Part shown: positions 45,534 through 56,059 of the stretch, in pieces
Position numbering within the stretch: position 1 is the stretch's first letter
Layout of the letters: each line of letters opens with the position of its first letter
Position numbers and translations under genes: made by a program
The notes under the pieces: generated by a model
What the model saw: only the letters and a program-made list of their open reading frames with translations
Told to the model about the DNA's origin: nothing
The model's database searches: none
Assembly (NCBI GenBank): GCA_028551475.1
Contig: CM052354.1
Location: 19,739,258 to 19,803,257, forward strand
Direction: 5' to 3'
DNA length: 64,000 bases
DNA from: Casuarina equisetifolia
Taxonomy: Eukaryota; Streptophyta; Magnoliopsida; Fagales; Casuarinaceae

Positions 45534-45995
45534 TGTCACGGTCTTAATAGATCCGTGCAGCACCTAGGTCTCAGCAAAGATCTGGGTTAGCCTTTAAGCG
45601 TTCAATAAACTACCTGAAAATCGCAAAGGGACAATTTGGTTAGTCCCAAGATGATATTGTAGAGAGGTTTATCACAGAACAAAGAGCACACACAAACATT
45701 AGTTTGAATATACATCTTTATTGAACTAAAGAATCATTTAAGTTACAAGCAAGCTAGGCAAACAAGCTACAAGCAACTAGACAACACTCCCCATGACCAA
45801 TTACGTAGCGTTTTATACGAGGGTCGTTGTAAATACGTTACATAAGAAAATAAGGTACATAACATATACATATCGTAGATTACAAAACAAGGCACCACCC
45901 AAGTGGATGGCCCATTACAAGGAAAAACACCAAGAACAGACGAGCCGCATCCTTGGTCGTCTGAGTGCCTCGGCCTATACTTCCAGTCCGGAACA
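45534..45995 (-). repeat. Gy-3 5' LTR
   Basis: 462 bp, tgtcacggtcttaatag to gtccggaaca, partner of 40353-40814. Confidence 0.92.
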
Positions 45996-47018
45996 TTAGC
46001 CCTGGCTGGAAAATCTAGGGCATATTGAAGAAATCTTGTACAAAATTACCTAATCGAAACAACAATAAAGAATTTGTTCAGAGATGGGGTGGCAGCCACC
46101 TGGCTGCCACGTTAGAGAGTCAACGGGCAGTTCCCAGGGAACTACCCTCTGCATCACTGCACAGCTTGCTTGCCGTTCACAGCAAGCCGGTCACAATCTT
46201 TCTCCCTTCAGCACGCCAGAACCCTTTTCTGTTGAAGTCAAGCTCCTGCAACACTATGAAGCAGCAGACCACGCGGAATCCTCGGTCTGAAATGTTTTTT
46301 GTTTTATTTGTAAGGGCTTCAACTATATATGAACTTGTATAATAGACTTGTAAAAATCATAGTGTGATCCACTTATCCCATCTTTGTATATTCTAGTTTT
46401 CTCTTGTTCATCAATAAATGAAAGTTTTACCCAAATTTCATCAGTGTTTTTCAAGTGTTTTGACAGAATTATCAGTTCAAATATTTCAAACCGAGTAAAG
46501 AATTACCAGTTATTAATGGTGTAAAGTTGGACTTTCATATGATCGTATAACGTGTAACACTTCGCATTTTCCAATTTGCCTAACTAAAGAGAACATGCGT
46601 GTCCAGTATTGGTCACTGCCTCTCATTTCAATTATAATAGAGTGTAATTTTGTGGTTCCCTTACTTCTATTCCTAATTAATTCCCATTTAGGTGGGAGAG
46701 AACATGAACTTTGACGATCTGACGATGTAGGTGTTTTTGAATCAAAGTTAACCATGTGGGATGGATGACAACTTGATGACTTGGTGGGAGGAAATGACTT
46801 AGCCAGGTGGCAGCGTGGGGAAGGCGACAACAGGTAACGTGAGGGAAACACTATCTTCAACAAATGCCAACACAACATTTTGCCAAAAAGAAAGTACCAT
46901 GTACATCTAGACGGATATGGCCCACGTCAGGTTGAAAAGTATTCCATGCACGGAGTGATCGCCTCAGCAGAAATCGATTGCCATCTCTGCTCAAAAGAGA
47001 TAAGCCACTGTAAAATCA
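45996..47018 (+). promoter_or_regulatory. SRK upstream repeat, copy B, right half (putative promoter)
   Basis: It continues the paralogy with 60580-60900 and then with 62990-63245 in SRK copy C. Conserved pieces are gaattaccagtt.tta.tggtgtaaagttgg, ttccatgcac and gaaatcgattgcc. Conservation up to the ATG suggests that this is the native promoter and 5' leader. It is interrupted by a solo LTR at 46075-46465. No TATA box could be assigned firmly. Confidence 0.6.
46075..46465 (+). mobile_element. 391-bp solo LTR with perfect target-site duplication
   Basis: The element starts tgttcagagatgggg and ends agtgttttgaca, flanked by gaatt at 46070-46074 and 46466-46470. It has the anatomy of a copia LTR: TATA-like caactatatatgaac, then ttgttcatcaataaatgaaag, a polyadenylation-type motif also seen in the Co-2 LTRs. 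The paralogue at about 60645-60670 reads straight through (aataaagaattacccattc) and is the empty site. Confidence 0.9.
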
Positions 47019-50000
47019 ATGGAAGTCTTTCCATATCTTTTCGGGTGCTCTTTCTTATTCTACCTTTTAAGAACCTCTGTTACCCTAGAGACTCTTATTC
47101 CCAATCAATCTATCAGAGATGGACAGACTTTGGTTTCGCCTGGTCGGACATTTGAATTGGGATTGTTCAGCGCAGGTGGTTCCCAACACCGATACGTGGG
47201 AATATGGTACACGATATCTTCTGAGACAGTTGTTTGGGTAGCAAACAGAGACACTCCGCTTAACGATGACTCGGGAGTTTTAAAGGTCAATGATGATGGA
47301 GTTCTTGTGCTTCTTAGCGGCAAGAATACTACTGTTTGGTCCTCTAATACCTCAAGAACTGCCAAAAATCCAGTTGCAAAACTCTTGGACACTGGAAACC
47401 TTGTTGTCATAGGTGGGATAATTGATGACCAGGAGGGCTTTATCTGGCAGAGTTTTGATCATCCTTGTGACACATTACTACCGAAAATGAAGCTTGGACG
47501 TAACTTAGTAACTGGTGTAGACAGGTTCATTTCATCTTGGAAGACCCCGGAAGATCCTGCTCAAGGGGAATTTTCAGTACGATTAGAGGTTCGTGGGCTT
47601 CCTCAAGTGGTTCTTATGAGGGGAGATTCAATAATGGCTAGAGCAGTATGGAATGGCCTTGGTTTCACGGGATATCCCGAGTCAAGACTGAATCCACTAT
47701 TTGATTACCAATTCGTATCTAATGAGAACGAGGTCTATTTAGAGCCCAAGCTCCCGAATGAGTCAGTTTTTACAAGATATGTAGTGAACCCATCAGGCGT
47801 TAGCCAGAGATTATTTTGGGTGGATAAGACCCACAACTGGCAGCTTTTCTCTTCAGCCTCGTTTGATCAGTGCAAAAATTACGACTTATGCGGGCCATAT
47901 GCTAGCTGCAATCTCGTTAACTCTCCCGTATGTGGATGCTTGCAAGGATTCTTACCCAAGTCCGCAGAACACTGGGATTCGTCAGATTGGTCAGATGGTT
48001 GCGTTCGAAGAACTCCTCTGGCATGTAATAACTCGGATGGATTCCAGAAACACACGGGGGTGAAATTGCCCGATACATCTTCTTCCTGGTTTAACAAGAC
48101 CATGAGCCTCGAGGAATGCAAGGGATTGTGTTTGAAGAACTGCTCATGCACAGCATATTCAGTTTTAGATATCAGAGGGGCAAGAAGCGGTTGCTTGCTT
48201 TGGTATGGTAGTCTACTTGATATAAGACAATCTATAGCGGGTGGACAAGAGCTCTATGTGAGGATGGCATCTTCTGAACTAGGTATAATTTCACATTTAT
48301 TCTTTCTCTTTGGATTATGCTGAACTTTCATCCTTTTATTTCGCATAAGGGAACATATGGGAAACTACATCCGTTGGCTTTCAGCAGGGGAAAGTAAGTT
48401 ACTATATGTTTGTTCAGACTTTTTCCCGCTTGTTTTCTGAGGTGAAAGGGAGGAGATTGCCGTGAAAACTAGGAAGTGATGGCCGTGGTGGTGTTGTGCC
48501 CAATTGATTTATCCAACTCCTGACTCATTTCCCCTTCTTGACTATGGGCAAATCGCTTTCTTTTCTTTTAGTTATCCTTGTTGAAATGCATGTTTAATAT
48601 GACGAGTTGTTCTCAAATCACCTGACTGTTTGATCTTTCAGATAATCTAGGGAAAAAGAGGCATTCAAGCAAGAAGAAACAAGTAGGAATCATAGTCGGC
48701 TCCACATTACTTGTAGCGGGAATGACAGGACTGGTCACATACAAATGGAAGAGGAAACTCAGTTACCAAGGTGAATTTTAAGAAATGGCCACTGATTATA
48801 ATTGATTGATGATGTTATACTTATAGCTAAGAAATTTAAATAAGTGGATCCTTCCAAGAGAACAGATTCATCGCTAGTTAATTTGCTCTTAAAAGAAACA
48901 ACTATTCCTGTTTTTTCATGCCTCTGGATGTCTTACTATTTCAGGAATGACAAAAAGAAGTCAGAGGGACTCCGAGGCGGAGATCGAGTTACCAATATTT
49001 GATCTGACAGCAATTACTAGTGCCACAGATAATTTTTCAAACGACAACAAGCTGGGAGAAGGTGGCTTTGGACCAGTGTACAAGGTAAAATGGCCACTTA
49101 AACCATTTGAGAAGTATGTTTGTTTCCAAAATAAACCAACTCTTTAAATTTCAGGGTACATTGCCAGAAGGGCGAGAGATTGCTGTGAAGAGGCTTTCAA
49201 AGAATTCTGGACAAGGACCCAATGAGTTCAAAAACGAAGTAATTTTGATCGCCAAACTTCAACATCGTAATCTTGTGAAGCTTCTTGACTGCTGCATTCA
49301 AGGAAATGAGAACATGTTAATCTATGAATACATGCCAAACAGAAGCTTGGACTACTATATTTTTGGTCAGAATCTTGATTTACTTAATGCAAAATATTCT
49401 TGTTTACTCTTATTCTATTCCCTCAATGAAATTGTCCATTGAGAAATCAGTTATTTGGTTATTAACATGAATGTGCAATTGGACAGATCAAACAAAAAAT
49501 AAAATACTAGATTGGTACAAGCGTAATATTCTATTAGATAAAAGCATGATCCAAAGATTTCGGACTTTGGTTTAGCAGGAGCATTTATAGGAGATCAAGT
49601 GGACTTAATGACTCATAAGATTGTTGGAATATAGTACGTATACTTAAACTTCTATATAAACTATTTGTGTGGTCATTTTCTCAAATAGTTTTTTTTTGCT
49701 ATGATATTTTATAGTGGGTACATGTCTCCAGAATATGCAGTACATGGACACTACTCAATAAAATCGGATGTATTTAGCTTTGGTGTTCTAATATTGGAGA
49801 TTGTAAGTGAAAGGAAGAATAGAGGATTTTCTTCTCCAAGCCACCACCATAATCTTCTTGGACATGTAAGCTTAAAGAGTGGCATCTTGCTAATTTTTGT
49901 TTTCGGAAGGAAAGGTCTTAAGAACAATGTAGTTTCTCATTCAGAAGTTTAAATGAAAACTGTGTTATTCTAATGCTCTTTTAAGATTCATGGGAAAATT

Positions 50001-50347
50001 TGAAGGCACCTTCAATTTATTATTATTATTTTTTGTTTCATTTCTCACAGGCATGGAAGCTATGGGTTGAAGACAGGGCAATGGAACTGATCGACGAATC
50101 GGTGGGTGACTTGTGTCAAACTGATGTAATACGACACATTCATGTGGGTCTGTTATGTGTCCAACAAGGACCAGAAGATAGACCAGACATGTCGTCTGTG
50201 GTTCAAATGTTGAGCAGTAAGAGTTTGTTGCCTAAGCCACGGCAGCCGGGTTTCTTCACAGATTCATCTAGAGCGGATTCTTCGTCTACTCAGTCTGTAA
50301 CTTGTTCAGCAAATGAAGTCAGCATTACATCGTTTGAAGGACGGTAG
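47019..50347 (+). pseudogene. SRK copy B: G-type lectin S-receptor-like serine/threonine kinase, catalytic-loop deletion
   Basis: A plasma-membrane receptor kinase gene of the S-domain family. Exons by splice signals and phase: 47019-48282, 48642-48770, 48945-49084, 49155-49365, 49487-49633, 49715-49865, 50051-50347. Exon 1 encodes a signal peptide (about 1-22), B-lectin domain (about 27-150, VWVANRDTPL), S-locus domain (to about 330, with DQCKNYDLCGPYASC) and PAN domain (about 350-415, CLKNCSCTAYS). Exon 2 encodes the membrane span; exons 3-4 the P-loop [10 protein letters not shown] and IAVKRLSK. Exon 5 is 147 bp instead of 238: a 90-bp in-frame loss removes the helix and HRDLK catalytic loop between WYKR and NILLD, and one more base is lost in the following MNPKISDFG, shifting the frame. 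Exons 6-7 are intact and end SFEGR. It is close to At4g27290-type kinases. No full kinase can be made. Confidence 0.93.
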
Positions 50348-51009
50348 TTAACGTCACTTGAGAGCAAAAGCAGAGAGTTCTTTTCATATATATACTTTTT
50401 TAGTGGATTTTTGTGATAAAAGCAGATTTAGCTGAACGAAGAAGTTCTAAAAGCTACTATTCTCTAGGACAGAAGGGAAAATAGAAAAAAAAAATTAAAG
50501 AAAAGCAGAGATTATAAGTAGCAAGAATGGCCTATTATAAATTATTTTATCTTGGCATGATGGATCAATATACCAGAAAAAGAAAGGACTTTGTGGTACT
50601 AGAAATAATCAGGATTGTTTGTAATAGCATGATAGAAATCATTGTTATTAGACTTTTGTATTTCAAAGTAATAGTGATAGTGAGCAGGAAAGAGCCTGAG
50701 CTTTATTCAACAAACGATTCAGTCAATCTTCTTTGAACACACAAGGATGAAGCATCTATTGCGACTACTTAATATGCTGAGCAAACTTCTCGTTCTAAAC
50801 ATGTCCTTCAATAACATGGCCTTTTAAAGTGTTGCGATTGGTTATTTGACGCCTAAGTTATTTTAATTCCCCAGTAACGGTTAATGGCCAGAATGGAATC
50901 AGAATTAATTAATGTTTCTTTTACTTTAGGAAAGAAATGCTGTTGTTCCACATGCGACGTAGAAATGATACTTTCCTCCTTCACTTTTAGTGGCAGACTC
51001 CGTCTACAC
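50348..51009. other. SRK-B 3' flank
   Basis: It contains the 3' untranslated region of SRK copy B (a ttttcatatatatac tract near 50380) and AT-rich spacer. No other gene is supported. Confidence 0.45.
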
Positions 51010-51200
51010 AAACTGTTAATGCAAAGACAAAATGTGGAGGCTCTTTAGGCTGAGGCGGTGCAGTCTCACTGCTCAACATCAGTAACACAGAGAAATGGTC
51101 CGTCTAAGTTCTGGAGATTTCTGCACACATAAAAGATCCACATGGATTGATCGCAACACTTCTCGGGTTGTATGAGTCCACTCATAAAACAGAGAGCTCG
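51010..51200 (-). pseudogene. Antisense fragment of an SRK last exon
   Basis: The minus strand reads REVLRSIHVDLLCVQKSPEL, then after a frameshift SVLLMLSSETAPPQPKEPPH. This matches the subdomain XI and C-terminal part of SRK exon 7 ([32 protein letters not shown]). It lies 0.7 kb after SRK copy B in the opposite orientation. Only about 60 codons remain, with no neighbouring kinase exons. Confidence 0.75.
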
Positions 51201-51209
51201 AATGTAATG

Positions 51210-51518
51210 TCCCTTTTATACGTTGTCCATGCTTCAAAGAAAGTAAACCGTCTCGTAAGAAGTTAGGGAGAGGAGCATACACTGAGACTCTAAGAGAGGC
51301 TGAGAACCTCATCTTGTAGGCAGAAGTAATAGTTTGAATCTCCCCTTTCACATGCCTTAGGTCTGGAACCGGCTACCAACAACAATATAAATAAACAAAG
51401 AATATATTGCTTGACTATACCTATATGCCTGAGAAGGTTAAGATATTGGTCTGGTTAATGAATGCTCTGTTTCTCTTGGCACTCACTTTCTCTACTTCTA
51501 AAACACCAAAGTTAATTA
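51210..51518. other. Spacer before Co-2
   Basis: No gene. The last bases (aatta, 51514-51518) form the left target-site flank of Co-2. Confidence 0.4.
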
Positions 51519-51829
51519 TGTTCAGATATGAGTTGACATGGAGCTGCCCTCTCTCCTCTGCCGCATAGCTTGCAACAATCAAACAAGTCTTCTCACCTGT
51601 AAGTTTTTTGGCACATGGCAGCCAAATGGGATTGGAATGGTACGGGAACAACACCAATCACTAAAGGACTCCTCTTCCTATTGTAATATAAAAGCAAATA
51701 CTTGTACGTTCATCTTTAACATGGGATCATTTTCTCTCATTTTTATCTATTGTATCAAAAGGATTTTCTTGTTCATCAATAAAGCAAGTTTTCACCCATT
51801 GATTCTTTTCTCTACCTTACATTTTGATA
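51519..51829 (+). repeat. Co-2 5' LTR
   Basis: 311 bp from tgttcagatatgagttgac to cattttgata, with ttcttgttcatcaataaagc near the 3' end. Confidence 0.88.
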
Positions 51830-52269
51830 TGATATTAGAGCCAGGTTATTTTTCCCTTTTCTTTGTTTTTCGATCAAACCTAATAAATCTATTCTCCTTT
51901 TTCTTCGATCCAACTCACTTCTGCACAACCCAGAATCAGAATGTTTCTTCCCTATTTTTTCGGTTGCAAAATCAACCATGGAAGGCCCTTTGTAGCCTTT
52001 TCAACATCCAAACAGTGTCACTGGCAAAAGCCCATAACCGGCTTTGCATTTTATTCCAACAAACCCCGCAGAAATGATGCGTTTTGCTTTTTACTCCTTT
52101 CTATCGGATGAAATTAATACAACAACGCTTTCTTAACGAAGTTCCTTCTCACCTAAGTGCAATGACGTCGTTAAAACCCTAGTATTGCTACAACCAAAAT
52201 GACATCATTGTAAAACCTTGCAATGACGCCATTCCCTTGCTCCACCCTTCAAAGGCTTTATGCACCTTC

Positions 52270-52613
52270 TAAAGAACAGAGTCCCACATTGGAACAAGGA
52301 AACCAAACTTTGCGCCTTATAAGGTGTGGGGTTTCCCCCTACTATCGCCTTAGGGTTTTAGTAAGATCAACTGAGGCCTCAACTTCTATATGGTATCGAA
52401 GCCATGAGCCTTTTTTCCGAGTGGGCTCCCTAATCCTTTTCATGGGCCAGCCATGCTCCGGCAAATTGATTGGGCATTTGTCTGTGGGGGAGTAAAGAAC
52501 AGAGTCCCACATCAGAATGAGGAAACCAAACTTTGCGCCTTATAAGGTGCGGGGTTTCCTCCTACTATTGCCTTAGGGTTTTGGTAGGATCAATTGGGGC
52601 CTTAACTTCTATA
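52270..52613 (+). mobile_element. TRIM-3, complete miniature LTR retrotransposon nested in Co-2
   Basis: Two 121-bp direct repeats (52270-52390 and 52493-52613), starting taaagaacagagtcccacat and ending aacttctata, flank a 102-bp core. The core starts tggtatcgaagcc (methionine-initiator primer-binding site with minor changes) and ends in ctgtgggggag, a textbook polypurine tract. The pentamer ccttc flanks the element on both sides (52265-52269 and 52614-52618). The repeats differ at about 12 positions. It encodes nothing. It sits in the Co-2 leader/gag region and therefore postdates Co-2. Confidence 0.95.
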
Positions 52614-52618
52614 CCTTC

Positions 52619-53110
52619 GTTGTGACCATTGTGATGGCAAATTTTGGTGACATTCCTCCCTATGTATTGCCTCATTGTAGTGGAAGCAGAGGTGTTCATA
52701 CACCTTAAAGAACTTCATCACCCACTCCACTGCCGCGTTGGATGACTCCAGAACTCAAAAATCAGGTCCAAACCTAGAATGCGTCAATCCCTTGTATTTA
52801 TCAATCAAAGACACCAGTTTGACAGCATGGTAGAGATTACGCTAATGAGAACCTTCAATTACGCCTTTTGGTGTGAAACAATGTTGATTGCCCTTTTAAT
52901 CAAGAGTAAATTTTCTTCATTAATGGATCCTACAAGAGACTTAAACCTAGTTTGCAAATCTGAAAGCTTTAGGAGTGCTGCAATGCTATATGTTGTGGAT
53001 GGATTTTCAACTCCATCTTTGGCCACCTTCATGATGGGTTGATTTACACTCAAGATGCAGTTGATGAGTTGAGCTCTGTGTCTAGTATCACTAAGTTGAC
53101 CCATCTAGGG
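52619..53110. other. Unassigned segment inside Co-2
   Basis: Between TRIM-3 and the gag remnant lies sequence that does not read as copia in any frame. On the minus strand 52859-53104 is open (VNQPIMKVAKDGVENPSTTY, then SIAALLKLSDLQTRFKSLVG). It resembles no family I can name. It could be captured host sequence or chance. Confidence 0.3.
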
Positions 53111-53149
53111 TTTATGACCTAGTCAATGAGCTCTACCTAATTCATCATT

Positions 53150-54130
53150 GAGGTGAATTAATTTTTGCCTATTTAGGCAGGTTAAGTTAACTTTAGAACA
53201 AGTTTGGGCCCCTAATCGAGTTAACAAATTTGGAAATCTCAACCTTCCAACTATGGAGAAAGCATGAAGACATGAAATTTTATCAATTTCTTTAAAGGCT
53301 TAATGAATGCTACTTAATGTTGAAGGAGTAGATTTTGGTAATGCACCCTTTCCCATATCTTATGAACATGTACTCCATGCTTTGCAAGGTGAAATAATGG
53401 CAAATCGTAGTGGGGAAGATGATTGGGAACCAACATGTATTTGTTGCAGCAAAAAAAGCCTTTGATGCAACAAGTTCTTAGCTTATTATATCTAGTGCAC
53501 ATATTAAGGCGAGATCTAGCATTAGCCATGATCTAGTAAATGACCTATCATTTTTGCTAAAGGTAGCACCAAATGGCTAGTTGTTTAGGCTAGTGCAAAT
53601 TAAAAAATGTGACCCTTATGGGAAAAAAAGGCTATAAAAAGTAGAAATGTTGTCACTTAATGGGCATATAGTGTGATATTGCAAAATGTATGGGTAAAAG
53701 CAAGAGAAGTACTAGAAATTGCATAGTTATCTACCAAGGAACATGAACTACAAAGTAGAGGCAAAGGCAAACTTGGTGATAGAAGATCTATATCATGTTT
53801 TCATTACCAAAACTAATTACTAGTGCTTTATTTAATTCCTAAATGACAATTAGGATGCCCAAGTCTATCTTGTAGATACATCCGACTTTCTTAATGCATG
53901 TTGGATAATTGATTCTAGTGAAAACAACTATATTATTGTAAATCTTTCATGCTCAAAATCAATTATTTCATGTGCTTCTAGATTTAAGAAAGTTAAATTT
54001 TCTAATGGTAATGATGCTTTGATTATCCACATTGGCAACACTTATATATTTAATCATTTTAAGCTGAGTATGGTCCTATATTCTCTATATTTCAAATTTA
54101 ATTTGATATCAACTTCAAAATTTTGCTAAG
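53150..54130 (+). pseudogene. Co-2 gag and protease remnant
   Basis: In mixed frames the plus strand gives KFYQFL.RLNECYLMLKE, matching the copia gag core (KFY.FL.GLN..Y...R). Later come NACWIIDSSENNYII and KKVKFSNGNDALIIHIGNTY, matching the protease block W..DSGA...(H)....V.L.NG.....IG. The protease Gly is lost (DSS). Dead. Confidence 0.65.
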
Positions 54131-54467
54131 AAAATAGATATCATATAATGTTCTATGCTCATTTCTATATGTTTCAGGACCTTTGAACAAGTTAAGTAGA
54201 AGGGTTTGATGGAGTAAAAAAGGACTACTATTTTGTTAGATGTCATGATAGGAAAGACATCACACAAATTCTTAGGCATAACCCATCTTTTGTAAGCACA
54301 TTATCAACATGTGATGTTTGATGCAAAATTTTAGTTTATTAATGAATTTAAATTTGTAAAATTCATTCAACATGAGCCTTGAATGATTTGTGTACTTACA
54401 AAATAGACTTGTAACCTTTTACATATGCGTGACAATATAGCATAACATATTATTTATTTATTTTTAT

Positions 54468-54470
<3 letters not shown>

Positions 54471-54530
<60 letters not shown>
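54471..54530 (+). repeat. (CA)30 microsatellite
   Basis: An uninterrupted 60-bp CA dinucleotide run inside Co-2. It creates a Val-Cys repeat frame on the opposite strand that is not a gene. Confidence 0.98.
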
Positions 54531-54535
<5 letters not shown>

Positions 54536-54619
54536 AAGGGGTGGGGGTTTTAAACCCCTAACTTGGTGGACTTGTAGGTCAGTGGCTTCTTGACTTTTTG
54601 TGGTTAAGCTAAGGTGGAC

Positions 54620-55010
54620 AACCCTCACAACAGATTTTTGATTTGATCCATGTTGATGTTTGGGGACCATATTAGGTCCGCAATCATAATGGATCATGCT
54701 ACTTTCTCATTATGATAGTTGATTTTTTATAAAGAACATGGATGTTTCTAATGAAAGTCAAGTGTGAGATATTTTCATAATTGGAATAATTTCTTAACTT
54801 AGTGATAAACCAATTTGGTCTAGAGATCAAATACATCAAAATTAACAATTTGCTTGATTTTTTCAAATATCACACAAAATAACTATTTTCATCATGTGAC
54901 ATTAAACACAAAAGTGAATATGTACATACACCATAACAAAATGGTGTAATAGAGCATAAATACTGTTACATTCTAAGCATTGCACGAGTAAGGAAATTTT
55001 AGAGCTTTGA
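54620..55010 (+). pseudogene. Co-2 integrase core remnant
   Basis: The plus strand reads DLIHVDVWGPY, then CYFLIMIVDFL.RTWMFLMK and QNGVIEHKYCYILSIARV. This matches the integrase signature (D.WGP ... YF..F.DD.SR..W...MK ... QNGVVERKHR.IL..AR). The first Asp and the Glu-containing helix are visible; the middle is broken by stops. Confidence 0.75.
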
Positions 55011-55168
55011 TTTGCCTCATAACCAAGTGTAAAAAGTAAATTATCCAATTATCCCTTTTCCACCTATATTTCATAAAATCACCTCCCACTTGATAGCTAA
55101 CACTTTATTGCATTTGTTTTGATTGCTATTGAGTCAATCCATTACCATGAGGCTATTAGCAATCTTAG

Positions 55169-55867
55169 GTGACAAGATTCCATGGAACAAAGATCAAGGC
55201 ATTGGAGACGAATAACACTTGGGAGATTTTAGAGCTATCTCATTGGAGGAAATCCATAAGATGCAAATGGATTTATAGGATCAAGTATAAAACTAATGGA
55301 TCAATGGAATTTTACAAAGCCAAACAATTGGCAAAAGGATTCAACCAAAAGGAAGGTGTCAACTATCATAAGATCTTTGCCCTTATTGTCAAGCACATCA
55401 TGATCAAATATGCTCTCTCATTAGTAACTCAACATGAGTGGGGCATTTTCCAAGTGGATATCAATTATGAATTCCTACAAGGAGATCTAAATGAAAAGGT
55501 CTACATGAGGCTTCCACTAGGAGATACTAATGAGAAAAATGGAAAAATATGTAAGCTAAGGAAGCTTATATATGGGTAAAAGCAAGCAATTAGAGAGTAA
55601 TATGCCAAATTCATAGAGACATTGCTTGCAACTAGATATCAAGACTCTATAAGCAACATTTTATTATTTGTCAAGCAAATAGGTAACCTCCTACTTATTC
55701 TTATAATTTATGTAGATGACATGCTCATTATTGATAGTGATGTTAATGGAATTGAAGAGTTGAAGACATATCTACACTTAGTTTTCCACATCAAAGGCTT
55801 GAGAAATCTCAAGTTCTTTCTTGGAATTAAGGTCCTAAGAAAGAACATAATTACATTTTTGAATTGA
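55169..55867 (+). pseudogene. Co-2 reverse transcriptase
   Basis: Two consecutive open stretches: IKALETNNTWEILELSHWRK, RCKWIYRIKYKTNGSMEFYK, AKQLAKGFNQKEGVNYHKIF and FQVDINYEFLQGDLNEKVYM, then after a stop LLILIIYVDDMLIIDSDVNG and VFHIKGLRNLKFFLGIKV. The YVDD box is intact. A single stop (55579) and a stop at the C-terminus separate the parts; this is the best-preserved region of Co-2. Confidence 0.85.
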
Positions 55868-56059
55868 TAGGATGAGACTTGGGGAAACTTAACTAGTTGA
55901 GAATTCCTTGGACACCAATTTGTCATTAACAACTTGTAAGCATGATCAAGGAGTACAAGTGCCTTGAGATGATGACCCTTCACTTAACAACCGTTGAAAT
56001 ATAAAGAACTCATAAGAAAGCTAAAATTATCTTAATGTCACAAGACCAAACATTTCATA

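Larger units (their letters stand above)
40353..45995 (-). mobile_element. Gy-3: chromodomain Ty3/gypsy (chromovirus-type) element in the SRK-B upstream region
   Basis: Two 462-bp LTRs (40353-40814, 45534-45995) enclose gag, protease, RT, RNase H, integrase and a C-terminal chromodomain on the minus strand. Next to the 5' LTR the minus strand reads ttgctatcagagccagg, a methionine-initiator primer-binding site with one change. Before the 3' LTR it reads ggtgggggagat, the polypurine tract. Flanks tcag/ttag may be an imperfect duplication. Active-site changes and stops disable it. The paralogous regions at 60045 and 63603 lack it, proving that it arrived after the SRK duplication. Confidence 0.93.

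Noticed and set aside
46084-46290. 68-codon frame and overlapping 105-codon frame near SRK copy B
   Set aside because: Contained in the 391-bp solo LTR, absent from the paralogous empty site.
51538-52077. 179-codon plus-strand frame
   Set aside because: It starts inside the Co-2 left LTR, crosses the primer-binding site and has no gag likeness.
54471-54530. CRISPR-like or satellite array
   Set aside because: Simple dinucleotide repeat; no array of spaced repeats anywhere in the window.
54464-54697. Open frame with a Val-Cys repeat
   Set aside because: Translation of the opposite strand of the (CA)30 microsatellite.
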